Of a stretch of 64,000 nt of DNA, positions 59,556 through 64,000 are shown in pieces. Under the pieces are notes generated by a model. That model ran no database searches, was not told the origin of the DNA, and saw only the letters and a program-made list of their open reading frames with translations. Positions within the stretch are counted from its first letter, which is position 1. Every line of letters begins with the position of its first letter. The stretch covers positions 1 through 64,000 of the forward strand of contig ONBH01000004.1 in NCBI GenBank assembly GCA_900316005.1, given 5' to 3'. This stretch comes from an uncultured Bacteroidales bacterium. Lineage in GTDB: Bacteria; Bacteroidota; Bacteroidia; Bacteroidales; Paludibacteraceae. Made by a program: the position numbers and the translations under genes.

Positions 59556-60893
59556 ATGCTGCCTATCGATTTTTTAGATAGAACACGCCAGCAAATGGGT
59601 TCGGAAGCAGACCATTTGTTTCGGGCTTTGGAGGAAGAAGCGCCTACCAGCATCCGTCTGAATGACAAGGTGGATGTGCTTACTTTTTCTTGTGATACGG
59701 CTGAAGTTCCATGGCATATCGATGGGTATTATTTGGATGAACGCCCACAGTTTACGTTGGATCCGCTGTTTCATGCCGGTTGTTATTATGTGCAGGAAGC
59801 CGCCTCGATGTTTGTGCAGCAGGCGCTGGACCAATATGTTGCCAAAAACAGCGTGGTATTAGACCTATGTGCGGCGCCCGGCGGCAAATCAACCCTGATA
59901 AGTCAGTTCTTGGGCGACGAGGGGCTACTCCTAAGTAACGAGGTCAATCGTCAGCGGGTGTTTATTCTAAGCGAGAATATCCAGAAGTGGGGTAATGGAA
60001 ATACAGTAGTGACCCACAATCCGGCGGAGGACTTCGGCGAAAGGTGTCGCAACCTCTTTGACTGCGTGCTGGTGGATGCTCCATGTTCGGGCGAAGGCAT
60101 GTTTCGCAAGGACCCGACTGCCCGCGCGGAGTGGAGCGTGCAGAATGTGCGCATGTGTGCCGAGCGGCAACGTAAGATTCTGATGGATGTGTGGCCGGCT
60201 CTGAAACCCGGCGGAATTCTCATCTATTCGACCTGCACCTTCAATGAGGAGGAAAACGAGGATAATGTACAATGGATAGAAGACTGCCTTGGTGCGCAAG
60301 TGCTCCCCCTACAGTATCAGCCTTCGTGGGGGATCACCGAGGGATATCCCGGTTATCATTTCTATCCGCATAAAACCAAGAGTGAGGGCTTGTACCTCTG
60401 CGTGTTACGCAAGATGGAAGAGCCGTTCGCGCCCTACCGTATCCGTGAAGGTAAGAAGGGCGACCCGAATGTCAACTACGAGAATGAGATGCGCCGTTGG
60501 CTTTTGAAACCGGAGCAATGGGTCATCCGTCAGAACGATCGTTTCATGACGGCATATCCTAAGAAATATAAGGAGTTAATCGAATATCTCTCTACCCAAC
60601 TTATCTGTATCTCCACCGGCTTTGGTATTGGCGAAGAGCGTGGTCGAACGGTGGCTCCGCAGCATGCATTAAGTATGGCCAAGGCCCTTAATAAGAAAGC
60701 CTTCCCTAATGTGGAACTGGATCTGGAGAAGGCCTTGAGTTACTTGAGAATGGAGGCCATTTCGTTGCCCCAGAGTCTGCCTTTGGGTGTGTTGCTACTC
60801 ACGTATCAGGGTGTAGCCATCGGTTTTGCCAAGAATGTCGGCAATCGCCTCAATAACCTTTATCCCAAGGAGTGGCGCATCCGCCGGCTGTGA
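59556..60893 (+). CDS. NOL1/NOP2/Sun-family rRNA cytosine-C5 methyltransferase (RsmF-like)
   Basis: 445 residues. SAM-binding LDLCAAPGGKSTL (about 107-119) and the two cysteines of the mechanism in VDAPCSGEGMFRKD (near 176) and STCTFNEEEN (near 226). A C-terminal RsmF-type extension follows (from about 300). It methylates cytosine in 16S rRNA; the exact base is not shown. The last 34 bp overlap the convergent DEAD helicase gene. Confidence 0.9.
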   Translation: MLPIDFLDRTRQQMGSEADHLFRALEEEAPTSIRLNDKVDVLTFSCDTAEVPWHIDGYYLDERPQFTLDPLFHAGCYYVQEAASMFVQQALDQYVAKNSVVLDLCAAPGGKSTLISQFLGDEGLLLSNEVNRQRVFILSENIQKWGNGNTVVTHNPAEDFGERCRNLFDCVLVDAPCSGEGMFRKDPTARAEWSVQNVRMCAERQRKILMDVWPALKPGGILIYSTCTFNEEENEDNVQWIEDCLGAQVLPLQYQPSWGITEGYPGYHFYPHKTKSEGLYLCVLRKMEEPFAPYRIREGKKGDPNVNYENEMRRWLLKPEQWVIRQNDRFMTAYPKKYKELIEYLSTQLICISTGFGIGEERGRTVAPQHALSMAKALNKKAFPNVELDLEKALSYLRMEAISLPQSLPLGVLLLTYQGVAIGFAKNVGNRLNNLYPKEWRIRRL

Positions 60894-62194
60894 TTTTCTG
60901 TTGAGGCCGGGTTGTCTTTCGAAGCTGGCTGTTCTGTTGAAATGGAGTTGTTTTTCGAAGTTGGCTTGTTTTTTGAACGAGGCTTATTTTTTGTTCTGGG
61001 CTTGTTTTTTGAGTGAGGCTTGTCTTTTGAGGCGGGTTTGGCGCATTCGTTGACGATAGGAGCTTCGCCCAATTCGGCGGGAACGGGAATACGTTCGATA
61101 CGTTTATGCAGGAAGTTCTCGATTTTGGCAAAGTAGCGTCTATCATCCGGGCCGATGAATGTGACGGCTGCACCTTTATTCTCGGCACGCGCGGTACGCC
61201 CGATACGGTGGACATAGTCCTCGGCATCGCGTGGCACATCGTAGTTGATGACCAGCGGTATATCGTCCACATCAATGCCTCGCGCGACGATATCGGTGGC
61301 AACGAGGACGTCAATCTTGGCATTGCGGAAATCCAGCATCACCTCATCGCGTTCTTTTTGCTCAAGATCCGAGTGCATGGCGCGTGCGTTGAGACCCTTT
61401 TGCCGCAAGGCGAGTGTGAGATCTTTGACGCGCTGTTTCTTGCCGACAAAGACGATGACTTTCTTCATGCCATCGTGGATAAGCCGCTGCACCATGCCGG
61501 TTTTCTGGTTGTCGTAGAGGTCCACCGCCATCTGATGAATCGTTTCGGGCGGGCGCGAGATAGCAATCTGCACTTCCACGGGGTCGTGCATGATGGCTTT
61601 CGCCATTTTGCGGATATCGGCTGGCATGGTGGCTGAGAACATGATTTTCTGGCAGTCCTGCGGCAGGCGCTTGTAGATAGTCATGATGTCGTCGTAGAAA
61701 CCCATGTCTAGCATCCTATCGGCTTCATCCAATATGAAGTATTTGACGCCTGAGAAGTCGATATCGTATATATTCATGTGTGAGAGCAGTCGTCCCGGCG
61801 TGGCGATGACGACGTCCGCACCTGTTTGCAGACCCTTAATCTGTGTGCCCCAAGCTCCGCCGTCGCGTCCGCCATAGACGGCAACGGATGAGAAGGGTAC
61901 GAAATAGCCGAAGCCCTGCATCTGTTGGTCAATCTGCTGTGCCAGTTCGCGCGTAGGCGCCATGATGATGGCGTTGAGTTTGTCGGGATCATGACCATCG
62001 AACTCGAGGTTGGTGAGCAGGGGCAGGATATAAGCGGCGGTTTTGCCGGTACCGGTCTGGGCGCACGATATCACATCGCGTCCCTCGAGTATGACTGGGA
62101 TGGTTTTTTCTTGAACCGGCGTACACTCGTCAAAATGCATATCCCATAGGGCATCTAATACGCCGTCTGAAAGGGGTAATTCGTCGAAATACAT
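60860..62194 (-). CDS. DEAD-box RNA helicase (RhlE/CsdA-like)
   Basis: 444 residues. Q-motif CTPVQEKTIP, motif I AQTGTGKT, PTRELAQQ, DEAD in FILDEADRMLDMGF, SATMP, and HRIGRTAR are all present. After the helicase core (to about 375) comes a lysine-rich tail built of near-repeated 6-residue units (K-N-K-P-x-S types), a common RNA-binding extension. It probably unwinds structured RNA in ribosome assembly or decay. It is read with the SDR gene upstream, 15 nt apart. Confidence 0.93.
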   Translation of the reverse strand: MYFDELPLSDGVLDALWDMHFDECTPVQEKTIPVILEGRDVISCAQTGTGKTAAYILPLLTNLEFDGHDPDKLNAIIMAPTRELAQQIDQQMQGFGYFVPFSSVAVYGGRDGGAWGTQIKGLQTGADVVIATPGRLLSHMNIYDIDFSGVKYFILDEADRMLDMGFYDDIMTIYKRLPQDCQKIMFSATMPADIRKMAKAIMHDPVEVQIAISRPPETIHQMAVDLYDNQKTGMVQRLIHDGMKKVIVFVGKKQRVKDLTLALRQKGLNARAMHSDLEQKERDEVMLDFRNAKIDVLVATDIVARGIDVDDIPLVINYDVPRDAEDYVHRIGRTARAENKGAAVTFIGPDDRRYFAKIENFLHKRIERIPVPAELGEAPIVNECAKPASKDKPHSKNKPRTKNKPRSKNKPTSKNNSISTEQPASKDNPASTENHSRRMRHSLG

Positions 62195-62196
62195 TA

Positions 62197-62216
62197 TTAT
62201 GGTTAATGGTTAATGG
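62197..62216. repeat. Heptamer array TTAATGG between two genes
   Basis: A shortened unit then two TTAATGG units. The TAA of the SDR gene (complement of 62210-62212) is inside. Confidence 0.6.
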
Positions 62217-63736
62217 TTTTTCTCCCATCCCTCAAAGACTTCCGGACCGTAAACGTTGTCTTCATCGGCATCGTGTAATGGAGCCCAGAGTTGTGCGAAG
62301 AATGGGTTGCGTTTGGCTTCTTTGTCCCACTGCCAGGGACGGCTGTAACTAACGTTGGGGTAAGGCCAGGGGAAACACTCGGGGCACCAATGGCCACCCA
62401 GTAGCACCAGACGCGGCGAGGCCATAAACTTGTGCCCCTCGGCGCATTGCCACTCTAATTTCGTATCCCAATCCCCTTTCATCATGGCGTTGCTGAGGCA
62501 TTTGCCGCCTCGGAATTGTGCCGCATGCTGCATATCCTTGATGGTAAACTCCGACATCGGCTTCTGTTCATCATAGCCGTGGTTGAGTCGGATGGCCTCA
62601 TTGGAGTTGTGGCTAAGGTCCATCTTCTTCCAGGGCAGGATGGCACGGTATTTTTCCAACGAACCATAGTAGGCGTGGATGCGGTCTGTTTTGTGGTGCA
62701 GGATCCACCATTGTGTCCCGTGTTCGCGTGACATAGCCATAAACCACATGGCGAGTTTGATGATATGCGGGAAGAAACGGGCGATACGGGTCTTGGCGGC
62801 AAACTTGATACCGGCCGGCAGGGACGGACTCTGCGCCATGCGGCGGAAATATTCCTCCACGGGTACATTATCGCGGAAGTGGAGCATGTCTTCCAAATCA
62901 TCGCCATCAAGGTACCACATACCGTGGAAATTACGGGTGGTGAACCACTTGGAATTAAATATTTTTTCCGGCTTAGGGCATCCGATGGCATTCAGTAGGA
63001 GGCACTCAAACTCGTAATTGGAGAGTCGGTATTGAGGTCCGGAACCGATGTTGTAGTAGCGTTTCCAGAATCGTTCGGGCACTTCGTCGCGGCAAACGCG
63101 CTCCAGAAGTCGTCCGCTGTCCTCAACGGTAGCCCACTCCAATACGCCGCGGATGGGTACGTGGAACATGATGGGGTCGTAGTTCTTGAGAATAGCAGGG
63201 TAGAGTATGCCTGACTGGCGCAGGCTGACCCATTTCTTGATACCGCTGTCTGTTAGGATGCGTTCCGCCCAGGCCTTGGTGATGCCATAGTGGTCGTATG
63301 CCGACACGCAGATCGGGTCTCCGGTGCGTCCCCAATGAAGCGGTTCGCGGCGGTCGCCCATCTGGGCAACGGAACCGATATAGACAACGGCGGGCTGGTT
63401 GTTACCCTGTGCAAGGACGGCGTCACGCACATTTTCGGCGGCTTTGATATTCGTTTTACGCGTAGCGGTCGGACGGTAGTCGGCCTGTGGCGAAACCATG
63501 CCGCCTACATGCAGCACGTAGTCTGAACCCGTGACGCCCCGGAGCACATCTTCGTAGCGCGTCAGGTCACCCCAAACCACCTCGATACGGTCGAGGTGGG
63601 GGGCCAACAATTTCTTATTCTTCTCGCTCGGGCGCGCCAGCACGCGCACCTTGTATTGCTCGGGGTAACGCAACAGTTCCTGCATGCCTGCGAATCCCAT
63701 GGTTCCGGTTCCACCGGTTAGAAAAATCGTTTTCAT
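62210..63736 (-). CDS. NAD-dependent epimerase/dehydratase fused to a C-terminal zinc-ribbon-like domain
   Basis: 508 residues. Extended SDR domain: TGGTGTMG at 7-14, GSVAQMG, and YGITK (active Tyr and Lys), to about 310. A middle region with no clear family follows (about 310-405). The C-terminus (about 410-470) has GGKCLSNAM, LEWQCAEGHKF and GGHWCPECFP, the pattern of a treble-clef zinc ribbon with paired Cys around a Gly-His. Such a domain on a sugar-type SDR is unusual. It is read with the antiporter and helicase on the minus strand. The substrate is unknown. Confidence 0.8.
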   Translation of the reverse strand: MKTIFLTGGTGTMGFAGMQELLRYPEQYKVRVLARPSEKNKKLLAPHLDRIEVVWGDLTRYEDVLRGVTGSDYVLHVGGMVSPQADYRPTATRKTNIKAAENVRDAVLAQGNNQPAVVYIGSVAQMGDRREPLHWGRTGDPICVSAYDHYGITKAWAERILTDSGIKKWVSLRQSGILYPAILKNYDPIMFHVPIRGVLEWATVEDSGRLLERVCRDEVPERFWKRYYNIGSGPQYRLSNYEFECLLLNAIGCPKPEKIFNSKWFTTRNFHGMWYLDGDDLEDMLHFRDNVPVEEYFRRMAQSPSLPAGIKFAAKTRIARFFPHIIKLAMWFMAMSREHGTQWWILHHKTDRIHAYYGSLEKYRAILPWKKMDLSHNSNEAIRLNHGYDEQKPMSEFTIKDMQHAAQFRGGKCLSNAMMKGDWDTKLEWQCAEGHKFMASPRLVLLGGHWCPECFPWPYPNVSYSRPWQWDKEAKRNPFFAQLWAPLHDADEDNVYGPEVFEGWEKNH

Positions 63737-63737
63737 G

Positions 63738-63758
63738 TTAGTCGTTAGTCGTTGGTGT
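63738..63758. repeat. Heptamer array TTAGTCG at the antiporter stop codon
   Basis: TTAGTCG twice, then a divergent unit. The complement of the second unit holds the TAA of the antiporter gene. Confidence 0.6.
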
Positions 63759-64000
63759 CTTCACCTTTCATTTTACGCCAAGTATTTTTGACAAAATCAA
63801 TTGTGTTGTTCATGAATTGGAGTTCGATGATGTCGTTTTCCTCCTCGTCAGCTTTTTCCAGTGCCTTCTTAGCCTCTGTGGCATCGTGGTCGGAGATGAT
63901 GAGTAGTTGGTCTTTAAGCCTTAGTTCGGTTGTACCTGTCGGGATGAAGAAATTCTCGCCGCGTCGTACCATGATGACGAGTGTTCCTTTGGGGATTGCG
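63745..64000 (-). CDS. C-terminal end of a monovalent cation:proton antiporter (TrkA-C domain), partial
   Basis: 85 residues; the frame continues past the window edge. IPKGTLVIMVRRGENFFIPTGTTELRLKDQLLIISDHD is a typical TrkA-C/RCK-C domain with the FIPTG and GD-like (KD)QLLII pattern found at the end of CvrA/NhaP2-type K+/H+ antiporters. A short charged tail follows. Transporter identity is inferred from this domain only. Confidence 0.7.
   Translation of the reverse strand, partial: AIPKGTLVIMVRRGENFFIPTGTTELRLKDQLLIISDHDATEAKKALEKADEEENDIIELQFMNNTIDFVKNTWRKMKGEDTND

Overview
The window is a 64 kb chromosomal piece of a Bacteroidales-type bacterium (Bacteroidota). The evidence is about two dozen promoters of the Bacteroidota type (TTTG, a 20-nt gap, then TAnnTTTGC), almost no Shine-Dalgarno sequences, a fused SecDF, type IX secretion/gliding homologues (GldD and a SprE/PorW-like protein), a GGGP synthase-family enzyme, a TRL-like lipoprotein and a tmRNA tag of the form GNNNYALAA. 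I see no prophage, integrase, intact insertion sequence or CRISPR array. The family or genus cannot be fixed from the sequence alone.

Layout. 1-1.1 kb: end of an unidentified gene, CTCCCC hairpin repeats, a YbgC/FadM-type thioesterase and tRNA-Cys. 1.1-8.2 kb: sufB alone, initiator tRNA-Met, secDF, clpP-clpX. 8.2-14.5 kb: glucan phosphorylase (minus) divergent from an N-terminally short RNase II/R-like gene, a barrel-like protein and a small ribbon-helix-helix-like protein, then an AraC regulator and tRNA-Pro. 14.6-20.9 kb: a tandem SUMF1-domain protein facing a minus-strand operon gldD - GGGP synthase - tadA - PgpH-like HD hydrolase - dus. 21-29.9 kb: GH53 galactanase, TlpA-like lipoprotein, tsaB, SprE/PorW-like TPR lipoprotein, a RhuM fragment, a lipoprotein and an abundant-looking TPR lipoprotein. 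29.6-35.7 kb: small membrane protein, mutL, acpP, fabF, asd, U32 hydroxylation protein. 35.8-38 kb: two small secreted proteins, a 570-nt ORF-poor structured stretch with its own promoter, and a basic orphan protein behind a tandem repeat. 38-45.4 kb: HtrA protease, two secreted proteins, a composite-repeat array, tmRNA, aldo/keto reductase, MATE exporter, PAP2 phosphatase. 45.5-57.2 kb: sbcDC, glnS, HSDR_N-domain protein, phoH, aroB, LtaS-like sulfatase, udk, chromate transporter halves. 57.2-64 kb: UvrD/PcrA helicase, NSUN-type rRNA methyltransferase, DEAD helicase, SDR/zinc-ribbon fusion and a truncated antiporter.

The genes are mostly housekeeping: protein export and turnover, translation (two tRNA-modification enzymes, three tRNAs, tmRNA), fatty-acid synthesis, DNA repair and envelope biogenesis. 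The unusual content lies between and at the edges of genes. (1) Many unrelated tandem arrays share an exact 7-bp period and often supply the start or stop codon of the adjoining gene. (2) A 16-bp palindrome, TTTGCAYATRTGCAAA, supplies the -33 elements of two divergent promoter pairs and recurs in several one-way promoters. (3) A modular structured repeat occurs in tandem just past the 3' end of the tmRNA and again inside its long 5' leader. (4) The minus-strand stretch 36651-37222 looks like an undescribed structured RNA or very long leader.
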